NCBI GenBank assembly: GCA_002480085.1
Contig: DKPJ01000017.1
Span: forward strand, 248,001 to 312,000
DNA from: Enterobacteriaceae bacterium UBA7338
GTDB lineage: Bacteria > Pseudomonadota > Gammaproteobacteria > Enterobacterales > Enterobacteriaceae
Reading direction: 5' to 3'
DNA: 64,000 nt
Shown: piece by piece, positions 1 to 8,482 of the stretch
Layout: the number at the start of each line of letters is the position of its first letter
Numbering within the stretch: position 1 is the first letter of the stretch
The notes under the pieces: model-generated
The model's input: only the letters and a program-made list of their open reading frames with translations
What the model was told of the DNA's origin: nothing
The model's database searches: none
Position numbers and translations under genes: made by a program

Positions 1-775
1 GCTGGCTAAAGGTAAGCTGCTTTTGTGCTTCCCGCCACTGGGCCTGGAAGCTGCCCTGCCCGGTGATGCCCTGGGCAGGCATGTCGCCGCCCTGGAGCTG
101 CCAGTTAAGCTGCTCGACGACGGCGGTCAGGTTATAGGGATAGTCGGCGGCGTTAACGTTCGCCTTTAGCGCCAGGGTCAGATCGCGCTGGTTGCGGTTA
201 ATCCGCCCGGAGAAGTCCACGCTGGCACGGTAGCTTTCGTCCTGATCCATCTTAAGATGGATATTGCGTACCGTTACCTGCTCGTCATCCTTATGCTGGA
301 AGACCAGTACGCTGTCGGCGATTTGCAGATGAGAGACCGCCCAGGACCAGCCGCGATCGGTCTCGACCTGCGGCAGCGAGTTCTCCTGCGGCGCAACCGG
401 CGCCCCTTCCGGCTCAGACGCCTCGGTCTGCGGCGTAAGCTGGACAACCGCGCCTTTTAGCATCACCTGCTTGACGTGCAGCTGATGGGAGAGCAGCGGC
501 AGCAGCTCCACGTCCAGCCGCATGTTATCCGCCGTCACCAGCGATTGGGACGCGCCGGGCGCGGTCAGCGACATGCGTCCAGAGAGAATGCTCAGCCGGG
601 GCCAGACGTGCCAGCGCAGCGGCTCGTCAAGCTTCAGCTGATAGCCGCTGCGCGACTCAACCTGTCGCACCATGTAATCCCGAAAGTCGTTCGGGTTCAC
701 CAGCAGCACCAACGCAGAGAGGCCGGCGACCAGCACGACCAGTAAAATCATCAGCGTGGTTAACACTCTTCTCAT
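1..775 (-). CDS. asmA: AsmA family outer-membrane assembly protein, 3' part missing (partial)
   Basis: The minus-strand frame opens at 775 and runs off the left edge, giving the first 258 codons of AsmA (about 617 aa in E. coli). The N-terminus begins MRRVLTTLMILLVVLVAG, a single membrane anchor, followed by the long beta-rich periplasmic region. AsmA-like proteins are inner-membrane-anchored and are thought to bridge the periplasm and carry phospholipids to the outer membrane; asmA mutations suppress OmpF assembly defects. It reads away from dcd, 41 nt behind it in the same direction, as in the E. coli asmA-dcd-udk order. Identification rests on residue-by-residue similarity with the E. coli N-terminus. 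Confidence 0.95.
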   Translation of the reverse strand, partial: MRRVLTTLMILLVVLVAGLSALVLLVNPNDFRDYMVRQVESRSGYQLKLDEPLRWHVWPRLSILSGRMSLTAPGASQSLVTADNMRLDVELLPLLSHQLHVKQVMLKGAVVQLTPQTEASEPEGAPVAPQENSLPQVETDRGWSWAVSHLQIADSVLVFQHKDDEQVTVRNIHLKMDQDESYRASVDFSGRINRNQRDLTLALKANVNAADYPYNLTAVVEQLNWQLQGGDMPAQGITGQGSFQAQWREAQKQLTFSQ

Positions 776-816
776 GGCATCCTCAACGAGCAGCTATTAC
801 ACGGCGCAACAGGCGC

Positions 817-1398
817 TCAGTCTTTATCAATTCGGCTGGCCACCGCGCCCTGCTGATCGCGATACTTTGCGTCCTGGCGACGGTTATAGGGGCGCGCGGC
901 CGGACCGGAGAGCGGCTCAAAGCTGAGCGCGCCGATAAGCATACCCGGACGCAGCGCCAGCGGCAGCTTACCGGAGTTATAAAACTCCAGCACGATGCAG
1001 CCGGACCAGCCCGGATCGATACGGTGGGCGGTCACGTGCACCATCAGGCCCAGCCGCGCCAGCGAGGAGCGACCGTCCAGCCAGCCCACCAGATCTGCCG
1101 GCAGGGTCACGGACTCAAAGGTCACCGCCAGCGCCAGCTCGCCCGGGTGCAGGAAGAAGGCGTCGCCCTCTGCGAGCACGATCTCATCGCTCATTACGCG
1201 ATCCAGCGCGGCGCTGACTTCATCCTTGGGACCACTCAGATCGATAAAGGCAGCGGTGTGGCCACGGAAGGTACGAAACTTGTTGCCCAGACGAACGTCC
1301 ACCGTCGCACCGTTGATGCGCTCCACCGGGGGGCGCGGGGTGATCGCCAGGCGACCATCGTCCAGCCAGGCTTCAATATCGCGGTCACACAAACGCAT
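817..1398 (-). CDS. dcd: dCTP deaminase
   Basis: This 193-aa protein has the E. coli length. It deaminates dCTP to dUTP, the main source of dUMP for thymidylate synthesis in enterics, and acts as a cytosolic trimer. The GRSSLARLGL segment (residues 109-118, with Arg115) and the IVLEFYNSG segment carrying the catalytic Glu138 are present. The start at 1398 gives MRLCDRDIEAWLDDGRL, the known N-terminus. It lies 117 nt downstream of udk in the same direction, so this is a pyrimidine nucleotide cluster. Nothing unusual is seen. Confidence 0.98.
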   Translation of the reverse strand: MRLCDRDIEAWLDDGRLAITPRPPVERINGATVDVRLGNKFRTFRGHTAAFIDLSGPKDEVSAALDRVMSDEIVLAEGDAFFLHPGELALAVTFESVTLPADLVGWLDGRSSLARLGLMVHVTAHRIDPGWSGCIVLEFYNSGKLPLALRPGMLIGALSFEPLSGPAARPYNRRQDAKYRDQQGAVASRIDKD

Positions 1399-1515
1399 AG
1401 CACTTTCTCCTTAGGTGCTGCCTGCCCGGCTAAGTTCGGCCAGGGCAGACAAGTTATCTCTGAACGGTACACAATTCGCGCCGTTTATTCAAAACCAGGG
1501 GCTTAAAAAACCCGG

Positions 1516-2157
1516 TTATTCAAAAAACTGGCTGATTTTGGCCTTCAGGATATCGATAGCAATGCGGTTTTTACCCCCGCGCGGCACGATAATGTCAGCG
1601 TACTGTTTAGAAGGCTCAATAAACTGCAGGAACATCGGACGCACGGTCTTCTGATATTGTGCCATCACCGAGTCCATAGAGCGGCCACGTTCGTTAACGT
1701 CGCGCTTGATACGGCGCATCAGGCAGATATCCAGCGGCGTATCGACAAAGATTGAGAAGTTCATCGCCTCGCGCAGGCGTGCGTCGGTCAGCAGCAGAAT
1801 GCCCTCAAGGATAATCACCTTCTTGGGTTCAATATGGATGGTCTCAGCAGTACGGGTGTGCTCAACGTAGCTGTAAACCGGCAGCTCAATGGGGTTGCCG
1901 CCTTTCAGGGTCTGCAAATGTTCGAACAGCAGATTGTGATCCATGGCGCTGGGATGGTCGTAGTTCGTTTTGACACGCTCTTCCATCAACAGGTGACTTT
2001 GATCCTTGTAGTAGCTATCTTCTGGGATAACGCCAATATGTTCATCACCAACCTGTTCGCGCAACTCGCGGTAAAGCGTACTGGCTATAAGACTTTTACC
2101 TGAAGCGGATGCGCCGGCGATGCCGATAATGACGCACTGATGGGACTTATCAGTCAT
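1516..2157 (-). CDS. udk: Uridine/cytidine kinase
   Basis: A 213-aa protein, identical in length to E. coli Udk, that phosphorylates uridine and cytidine in pyrimidine salvage. The P-loop GASASGKS is at residues 15-22 and the C-terminus ends KISQFFE as in E. coli. The open frame extends 39 codons further upstream (to 2274), but that extension shows no similarity to Udk. The ATG at 2157 gives MTDKSHQCVIIGIAG, the conserved start, so I use it. It is divergent from yegE across a 344-bp gap. Confidence 0.97.
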   Translation of the reverse strand: MTDKSHQCVIIGIAGASASGKSLIASTLYRELREQVGDEHIGVIPEDSYYKDQSHLLMEERVKTNYDHPSAMDHNLLFEHLQTLKGGNPIELPVYSYVEHTRTAETIHIEPKKVIILEGILLLTDARLREAMNFSIFVDTPLDICLMRRIKRDVNERGRSMDSVMAQYQKTVRPMFLQFIEPSKQYADIIVPRGGKNRIAIDILKAKISQFFE

Positions 2158-2501
2158 AAATTTTTGCGACCTGATTAACCTGGAAGTAAAGAGAGGCGAC
2201 GCTATAGCGTCAAACGCGGCAATTATAGGGATTTCGCTCTCGTGATACCAGTCGAATGCGCAAACGTCTGCCACAACGGCTTCAATCCGGCATAATCACC
2301 TTTTCGCAAATTAAAACGGCTATTTTTCCAGCGTTCAGCCGCCTTTTTTGGCAGACTAAGTGATTAATAACACTATGATGTCAAATTATGAGCGGTCACC
2401 ATAGGAATTGTAAATTGTTTGTACTAGCATAATCCAAATTTCAATTTTACCCGTCCGGGCTTTATGTACCTGGCGGCACAGGGACTGCGGATAAAGCGGT
2501 A
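2158..2501. other. Divergent intergenic region udk / yegE
   Basis: This 344-bp gap must hold the promoters of both udk (leftward) and yegE (rightward). It is AT-rich in 2290-2440. A CATAAT hexamer near 2430 could be the -10 of yegE, whose E. coli homologue is sigma-S dependent, but I see no convincing -35 partner. No small ORF or RNA gene is evident. Confidence 0.4.
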
Positions 2502-5500
2502 ATGAATAAACAATACCAGCGCGTTTTGGTTACTACCCCAAATCCCCTACTGAGGCTGCTCAGTTTAGGACTGGTGACCTTTATCTTCACCCTGTTTTCC
2601 CTCGAGCTGGCCCGTGTCGGCACCACTCTTGCGCCGCTGTGGTTCCCTACCTCTATTATGATGGTCGCCTTCTACCGCCACGCCGGACGCATGTGGCCGG
2701 GCATCGCCGTTGCCTGCTCGCTGGGTAGCCTTGCCGCCTCGTCTCTGCTCTTGCCGCCGGGCGACATGAACCTCTGGTATCCGGCGATCAATATTATTGA
2801 GGCGCTGGCCGGGGCGGTGCTGCTGCGCAAGATGCTGCCCTGGTATAACCCGCTGCAGAGCCTGGGGGACTGGATCCGCCTGACCATCGGCAGCGCCGTG
2901 GTCCCTCCCCTGCTCGGCGGGCTGCTGGTGTGCCTGGTGCCCGGCAGCGAGAACCTGCTGCGTACCTTTATGATCTGGGTGCTCTCAGAATCCATCGGTG
3001 CGCTGGCGCTGGTTCCCCTTGGGCTGATGTTCAAGCTGCACTACCTGCTGCGCCACCGCAAGCCGCAGCTGCTGCTGGAGACCCTGGTGACGCTGGCCAT
3101 CACCCTTTTCCTCAGCTGGCTCTCCATGTTCTATCTGCCGTGGCCCTTTACCGCCGTCATTGTGCTGCTGATGTGGACCGCCGTTCGCCTGCCGCGCCTG
3201 GAGGCGTTTCTGATCTTCCTCGTCACCATCATGGTGGTGTCGCTGATGATGACCCACAGCCCGGTGGAGATCACCCGCTTTAACAGCGGCGCCATGCTCA
3301 ACGCGCCCTGGCTGCCGTTCATGATGATCCTGCTGCCGGCCAACGTCATGACCATGGTGATGTACTCCTTTCGTGCCGAGCGCAAGCACATTACCGAGAG
3401 CGAAGCCCGCTTTCGTAATGCCATGGAGTACTCCGCCATCGGCATGGCGCTGGTGGGCACGGACGGCCAGTGGTTACAGGTCAATAAAGCCCTGTGCAGC
3501 TTTTTAGGCTACTCCCAGGATGAGCTGCGCCTGCTGACCTTCCAGCAGCTCACCTGGCCGGAAGATCTCAACAGCGACCTGGAACAGCTTGAGATGCTGG
3601 TGCGCGGCGAGATCGACAGCTACTCCATGGAGAAGCGCTACTACACCCGCACGGGGGATATCGTCTGGGCGCTGCTGGCGGTGTCGCTGGTGCGCCACCC
3701 GGACGGCACGCCGCTCTACTTTATCTCCCAGGTGGAGGATATCAACGATCTCAAACACACCGAGTGGGTCAACAAGCGGCTGATGGAGCGCATAACGCTG
3801 GCCAACGAGGCCGGGGGGATCGGCATCTGGGAGTGGGATCTCGAGCCGGACATCATCAGCTGGGATAAGCGCATGTTTGAGCTTTACGAGCAGCCGCCGC
3901 ACGTGAAGCCCACCTGGAAGCTCTGGTATGAGTGCGTGATACCGGAAGATCGGGAGGAGACCGAGCGCATTATCCGCGACTCGCTGGTGGCAAGAACGGC
4001 GTTTAAGCTTGAGTTCCGTATCCATGCTAAAGAGGGCGTTCGCCATATCCGCGCCCTCGCGAACCGGGTGCTGAATAAAAACGGCGAGGTTGAACGGCTG
4101 CTCGGCGTCAATATGGACATGACCGAGGTGAAACAGCTCAACGAGGCCCTGTTCCAGGAAAAAGAGCGGCTGCACATTACCCTCGACTCCATCGGCGAAG
4201 CGGTGCTCTGTACCGATGTGGATATGAACGTCACCTTTATGAACCCGGTGGCGGAAAAAATGAGCGGCTGGCAGCAGGAGCACGCCATCGGCCAGGCATT
4301 GCTGAACGTGCTGCGCATCACCTTTGGCGATAACGGCCCTGCGCTGGAAAACATTCATAGCGGTGATATGTCGCGCTCAGCCATTGAACAGGACGTGGTG
4401 CTGCACTGCCGCAACGGCGGCACCTACGACATTCACTACAGCGTGACGCCTCTCAGCACCCTGGACGGGCAGAACATCGGCTTTGTGCTGGTGATCCAGG
4501 ACGTGACCGAGTCCCGGAAGATGCTGCGCCAGCTCAGCTACAGCGCCTCCCACGATGCGCTGACCCATCTGGCAAACCGCGTTAGCTTCGAGAACCATCT
4601 CAAGCGTCTTCTGCAGACGGTGCAGGAGACGCATCAGCGCCATGCGCTGGTCTATATCGATCTCGACCGCTTTAAGGCAGTTAACGACACCGCGGGCCAT
4701 GCGGCGGGCGATGCCCTGCTGCGGGAGCTATCCTCCCTGATGCTCAGCATGCTGCGCTCCAGCGACGTGCTGGCCCGCCTCGGCGGAGACGAGTTTGGCC
4801 TGCTGCTGCCGGAGTGCAATATCGAGAGCGCCCGCTACATCTCCGGGCGAATTATTCACGCTATTAATGATTACCGCTTTATGTGGGAGGGCCGCCTGCA
4901 CCGCATCGGGGCAAGCGCCGGGATCACCCTGATTGATGAGAGCAACTGCCAGGCCTCCGAGGTGATGTCCCAGGCGGATATCGCCTGCTACGCCTCGAAA
5001 AACAACGGCCGTGGCGTGGTCACGGTGTACGAGCCGCAGCAGGATCACATGCACCACAACCGCAGCCTGATCTCCCTTGATGAGCAGTCGCGGATGATCC
5101 GCGACAACCATCTCCTGCTGGTGGCGCGCGGCGTCGCCTCTCCGCGCGTGCCGGAGTCCTGCAACTTCTGGCTGCTCTCGCTGCGCCTGTGGACCAGCGA
5201 AGGGGAAGCGATGGAGGAGCGCGCCTTCCGCTCGGGTCTGGCCGAGCCGGAGCTGATCCGCGCCCTTGACCGTCGGGTGATCCACGAGTTCTTTACCAAC
5301 AGCGCCGCCGGGGTAGTACGTAAAGGCGTCAGCGTTGCCCTGCCGCTCTCCAGCGCCGGGCTGGCCAGCCGGACGCTAGTCAACGAGATCGTCGAGAAGC
5401 TGGCGCAGAGCGGGATGCCGGGTCGCCTGCTGCACTTTGTGATCCACGCTGATGCCCTGATGCGCGAAGAGAGCAGCATCGGCGACGGCCTCGCCAAACT

Positions 5501-5831
5501 TCGCCAGGCGGGCTGCCGACTGATTATCAGCCATATCGGACGCGATCTGGAGATCTTCAACCATCTTATGCCGCAGATGGCGGACTACATTCTGCTGGAG
5601 CCGGAGCTGGTGACTAACGTGCACGGAAACCTGATGGACGAAATGATGGTCACCATCGTGCAGGGCCATGCTCACCGCCTGGGAATGAAGAGCATCGCCG
5701 GGCCAACCAACCAGCCGATGATGATGGATACCCTCTCCGGCATTGGGATCGACTATATCTATGGAGATACTATCTCCCAGGCCCAGCCGCTGGATCTGAT
5801 GCTCAACACCAGCTACTTTGCCATTAACTGA
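2502..5831 (+). CDS. yegE: Diguanylate cyclase DgcE (MASE1-PAS-PAS-PAS-GGDEF-degenerate EAL)
   Basis: This 1109-aa membrane protein makes c-di-GMP, which in E. coli feeds the MlrA/CsgD control of curli. Residues 1-290 form a MASE1 multi-helix sensor, about 300-675 three PAS domains, about 680-840 the GGDEF domain, and the rest an EAL-like domain. The GGDEF motif is intact at 761-765, and an RxxD inhibitory site (752-755) lies five residues upstream, so an active, feedback-inhibited cyclase is expected. The EAL part lacks a recognisable EAL signature, as in E. coli DgcE. mlrA is also in this window (54.5 kb). The stop codon lies in the first unit of a 14-bp tandem repeat shared with the alkA 3' end. 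Confidence 0.97.
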   Translation: MNKQYQRVLVTTPNPLLRLLSLGLVTFIFTLFSLELARVGTTLAPLWFPTSIMMVAFYRHAGRMWPGIAVACSLGSLAASSLLLPPGDMNLWYPAINIIEALAGAVLLRKMLPWYNPLQSLGDWIRLTIGSAVVPPLLGGLLVCLVPGSENLLRTFMIWVLSESIGALALVPLGLMFKLHYLLRHRKPQLLLETLVTLAITLFLSWLSMFYLPWPFTAVIVLLMWTAVRLPRLEAFLIFLVTIMVVSLMMTHSPVEITRFNSGAMLNAPWLPFMMILLPANVMTMVMYSFRAERKHITESEARFRNAMEYSAIGMALVGTDGQWLQVNKALCSFLGYSQDELRLLTFQQLTWPEDLNSDLEQLEMLVRGEIDSYSMEKRYYTRTGDIVWALLAVSLVRHPDGTPLYFISQVEDINDLKHTEWVNKRLMERITLANEAGGIGIWEWDLEPDIISWDKRMFELYEQPPHVKPTWKLWYECVIPEDREETERIIRDSLVARTAFKLEFRIHAKEGVRHIRALANRVLNKNGEVERLLGVNMDMTEVKQLNEALFQEKERLHITLDSIGEAVLCTDVDMNVTFMNPVAEKMSGWQQEHAIGQALLNVLRITFGDNGPALENIHSGDMSRSAIEQDVVLHCRNGGTYDIHYSVTPLSTLDGQNIGFVLVIQDVTESRKMLRQLSYSASHDALTHLANRVSFENHLKRLLQTVQETHQRHALVYIDLDRFKAVNDTAGHAAGDALLRELSSLMLSMLRSSDVLARLGGDEFGLLLPECNIESARYISGRIIHAINDYRFMWEGRLHRIGASAGITLIDESNCQASEVMSQADIACYASKNNGRGVVTVYEPQQDHMHHNRSLISLDEQSRMIRDNHLLLVARGVASPRVPESCNFWLLSLRLWTSEGEAMEERAFRSGLAEPELIRALDRRVIHEFFTNSAAGVVRKGVSVALPLSSAGLASRTLVNEIVEKLAQSGMPGRLLHFVIHADALMREESSIGDGLAKLRQAGCRLIISHIGRDLEIFNHLMPQMADYILLEPELVTNVHGNLMDEMMVTIVQGHAHRLGMKSIAGPTNQPMMMDTLSGIGIDYIYGDTISQAQPLDLMLNTSYFAIN

Positions 5832-5876
5832 CGGCCATTAACTGACGGCCATCAACTAACGGCCATCATCTGACGG
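5821..5876. repeat. 14-bp tandem repeat, four units, across the yegE and alkA stop codons
   Basis: Four head-to-tail units of ccattaactgacgg start at 5821, 5835, 5849 and 5863. Units 1 and 2 are identical, unit 3 differs at two positions and unit 4 at two. Unit 1 holds the yegE TGA. Unit 3 holds the alkA stop (cta on the plus strand), created by one of its substitutions. Fourteen is not a multiple of three, so a change in copy number would shift the reading frame of the alkA tail. Confidence 0.95.
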
Positions 5877-6710
5877 CTGCCACTCCGGGGTGTACCAGAT
5901 GTGCAGCAGCGCATAGGATCGCCACGGCTGCCAGCGCTGGGCATAGCGGCGGATCTGCGCCGGAGTCATGCCCGTGAAACGCTGCTTGATAGCGTAGTCG
6001 TCGGCTAAAAAGACATCCTTCGCCTGCCAGCCGCGCATTGCCAGATAGTTTGCCGTCCAGCGTCCGATACCGGGAAAGCCCTGCAATAGCTTCACGCCCT
6101 GCTCAATGTCCGTCGGCGCCCGCAGCGGAAATTCGCCGTCGAGAGTGGCGCGGGCTAAATTAATCAGCGCCTCGGCACGCTTAAGCGGCATCCCCAGCGC
6201 TTTTAACGCCGCCGGATCGGCCTGAACCAGCGCCTCTGCCGTTGGGAAGCAGATGAAGCCCGGCGCGTCTGCCAGCGGCTCACCCAGGCTCGCCACCACC
6301 TTGCCGGTCAGCTTCGCTGCCATCGCCACGCTCACCAGCTGCCCGAGGATCGCCCGCACGCCTTGCTCAAAGGTATCCATCGAGCCAGGCAGCCGCAGGC
6401 CGGGCCGTTGCTCCCCCAGCGAACCGAGGGCCTGCACAATCTCCTGCGGATCGCAGGCGAGATCGAACAGACGCGCCAGCCGGGCCAGGCAGGCTTCCGC
6501 CACCGGTATCAGCCCGTCGCTGAGGGTGACCCGCAGCGTATGGTTAGCTTCGTCCGGCTCGGCGGTAACCAGCCCCCGGTGCTCCCCTATCGCAAAACTG
6601 CGCACGTAGCGACCTTCGCTGACCACCTCCACGCCGGTCACCGCACGCGCCTCTAAAAAACCTAACATCCACCCCCAGTCGTAGGGCGGCTTCCAGCTCA
6701 GTGTATACAT
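5856..6710 (-). CDS. alkA: DNA-3-methyladenine glycosylase II
   Basis: This 284-aa base-excision repair enzyme removes 3-methyladenine and other alkylated bases in the Ada response. The helix-hairpin-helix FPGIGRWTANYLAMRGW is followed by the ADDY segment with the catalytic aspartate equivalent to Asp238 of E. coli. The start at 6710 gives MYTLSWKPPYDW, the E. coli N-terminus; an upstream in-frame ATG at 6725 adds only five residues without family support. The last residues (SDDGR) are encoded by the 14-bp tandem repeat and differ from the E. coli tail. It is convergent with yegE. Confidence 0.96.
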   Translation of the reverse strand: MYTLSWKPPYDWGWMLGFLEARAVTGVEVVSEGRYVRSFAIGEHRGLVTAEPDEANHTLRVTLSDGLIPVAEACLARLARLFDLACDPQEIVQALGSLGEQRPGLRLPGSMDTFEQGVRAILGQLVSVAMAAKLTGKVVASLGEPLADAPGFICFPTAEALVQADPAALKALGMPLKRAEALINLARATLDGEFPLRAPTDIEQGVKLLQGFPGIGRWTANYLAMRGWQAKDVFLADDYAIKQRFTGMTPAQIRRYAQRWQPWRSYALLHIWYTPEWQPSDDGR

Positions 6711-6823
6711 GGTTACTCCTCTCACGCTCTCTTCAGCTTAAGCGCCCCGCCACTTTTTTGCTTTGCTTTCATAATCCTTTCGGCTAAAGTCGCCCCCCTT
6801 CTTCACCGGCATGGGGAACTTTC

Positions 6824-8173
6824 ATGTTTATTGGTTTTGACTACGGCACGGCAAACTGCTCCGTTGCGGTGATGCGCGACGGCATCCCGCAGCTATTAAA
6901 AATGGAAAACGGCAGCACGCTACTGCCGTCAATGCTCTGCGCTCCGACGCGGGAAGCGGTCAGCGAGTGGCTCTACCGCCACCATGACGTTCCGGCTACC
7001 GGCGGAGAAACCCAGGCGCTGCTGCGCCGGGCGGTAAACTTTAACCGCGAGGAAGATATCGAGGTGCTGCCGGGCAGCGTCCAGTTTGGTCTTCAGTCGC
7101 TGCAGCAGTACGTTCAGGATCCGGAAGAGGTCTACTTCGTTAAATCACCGAAATCCTTCCTTGGGGCCAGCGGCCTGAAGCCGCAGCAGATCGCCCTGTT
7201 TGAGGATCTGGTCTGCGCCATGATGCTGCATATTCGCCAGCAGGCAGAGAGCCAGCTGCCGGAGGCGATCGATCGGGCGGTGATTGGCCGCCCCATCAAC
7301 TTCCAGGGGCTGGGCGGCGATGACGCTAACGCCCAGGCGCAGGGGATCCTCGATCGTGCCGCGAAGCGCGCGGGCTTTAACGAGGTGGTATTCCAGTACG
7401 AGCCGGTTGCCGCCGGGCTGGATTTTGAAGCCACGTTGCAGGCGGAGAAGCGCGTGCTGGTGGTCGATATCGGCGGCGGGACCACCGACTGCTCGCTGCT
7501 GCTGATGGGACCCCAGTGGCACCAGCGTCAGGATCGCGACAGCAGCCTGCTAGGCCACAGCGGCTGCCGCGTCGGCGGTAACGATCTCGATATTGCCTTG
7601 GCTTTCAAACACCTGATGCCGCTGCTGGGCATGGGCGGTCAGACCGAAAAGGGCATCGCCCTGCCGATCCTGCCGTGGTGGAACGCGGTGGCGATTAACG
7701 ACGTTCCGGCCCAGAGCGACTTCTACAGCAGCGCCAACGGCCGTCTGCTTAATGACCTGGTGCGCGACGCCCGGGAGGGCGATAAGGTGGCGCGGCTGGT
7801 TAAAGTGTGGCGTCAGCGCCTCAGCTACCGCCTGGTGCGCAGCGCGGAAGAGAGCAAGATTGCTCTCTCCGACAACGCACAAACCGAGGCCCGGCTGCCG
7901 TTTATCAGCGACGAGCTGGCGACGGCGATTACCCAGGAGGGGCTGGAGAGCGCCCTCAACCAGCCGCTGACGCGCATTCTTGAACAGGTGCAGCTGGCGC
8001 TGGCGAGCAGCAACGAGACGCCGGATATTATCTACCTGACCGGCGGTAGCGCCCGCTCGCCGCTGATCAAAAAAGCGCTGGCCGACGCCCTGCCCGGCAT
8101 TCCGATTGCCGGCGGCGACGATTTTGGCTCGGTCACCGCTGGCCTCGCCCGCTGGGCGCAGGTAGTGTTTTAA
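6824..8173 (+). CDS. yegD: Hsp70-family ATPase-like protein YegD
   Basis: This 449-aa protein has the actin-like ATPase fold of Hsp70 but no C-terminal substrate-binding domain (E. coli YegD is 450 aa). The N-terminal phosphate loop GFDYGTANCSVAV and the second loop DIGGGTTDCSLLL (about 217-229) are present, and TGGSARSPLIKKAL near the C-terminus is the adenosine-binding motif. The client is unknown; E. coli YegD is described only as a putative chaperone. It is divergent from alkA across 113 bp. Confidence 0.95.
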   Translation: MFIGFDYGTANCSVAVMRDGIPQLLKMENGSTLLPSMLCAPTREAVSEWLYRHHDVPATGGETQALLRRAVNFNREEDIEVLPGSVQFGLQSLQQYVQDPEEVYFVKSPKSFLGASGLKPQQIALFEDLVCAMMLHIRQQAESQLPEAIDRAVIGRPINFQGLGGDDANAQAQGILDRAAKRAGFNEVVFQYEPVAAGLDFEATLQAEKRVLVVDIGGGTTDCSLLLMGPQWHQRQDRDSSLLGHSGCRVGGNDLDIALAFKHLMPLLGMGGQTEKGIALPILPWWNAVAINDVPAQSDFYSSANGRLLNDLVRDAREGDKVARLVKVWRQRLSYRLVRSAEESKIALSDNAQTEARLPFISDELATAITQEGLESALNQPLTRILEQVQLALASSNETPDIIYLTGGSARSPLIKKALADALPGIPIAGGDDFGSVTAGLARWAQVVF

Positions 8174-8197
8174 AAACGTAAAGTCCGCTCCAAACCT

Positions 8198-8283
8198 GTA
8201 GGCCGGGTAAGGCGTAGCCGCCACCCGGCAATTTCATTTCACCATTGTGCAACGCCCGGCGGCGCTACGCTTGCCAGGCCTAC
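8198..8283. repeat. REP/BIME palindromic element
   Basis: Two REP-type palindromes (gtaggccgggtaaggcg and the inverted ccaggcctac) are joined by a short spacer, the usual enterobacterial BIME layout, just downstream of yegD. A near-identical partial unit follows at 8309-8372. Such elements often stabilise upstream mRNA or bind gyrase. Confidence 0.85.
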
Positions 8284-8308
8284 GAATCTCACAGCCACCC
8301 CCGTACCC

Positions 8309-8372
8309 GTAGGCCGGGTAAGGCGTAGCCGCCACCCGGCAATTTCATACCGCCATTGTGCAACGCCCGGCG
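8309..8372. repeat. REP element, partial second BIME copy
   Basis: It repeats the first BIME almost exactly for about 60 bp (gtaggccgggtaaggcg, atttcat, cattgtgcaacgcccgg) and then stops before the closing palindrome arm. The rest of the yegD-mdtA gap (8174-8482) holds only these REPs and the mdtA promoter region. Confidence 0.8.
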
Positions 8373-8401
8373 CATTCAGACGATTCCAGACGGTCTTTCA
8401 T

Positions 8402-8419
8402 ATTTCCTCCATTTTTCTG
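8402..8419 (+). promoter_or_regulatory. Candidate BaeR box upstream of mdtA
   Basis: The stretch atttcctccatttttctg matches the published BaeR box (TTTTTCTCCATDATTGGC) at about 12 of 18 positions, including the central CTCCAT. It lies 64 bp before the mdtA start, where BaeR acts in E. coli. The match is partial, so this is a candidate only. Confidence 0.5.
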
Positions 8420-8482
8420 CGGCGTTGCATTACTAAACTAGTATCATTCTGTGAAATGTTTCAGGAAGAGATACGGATAACG

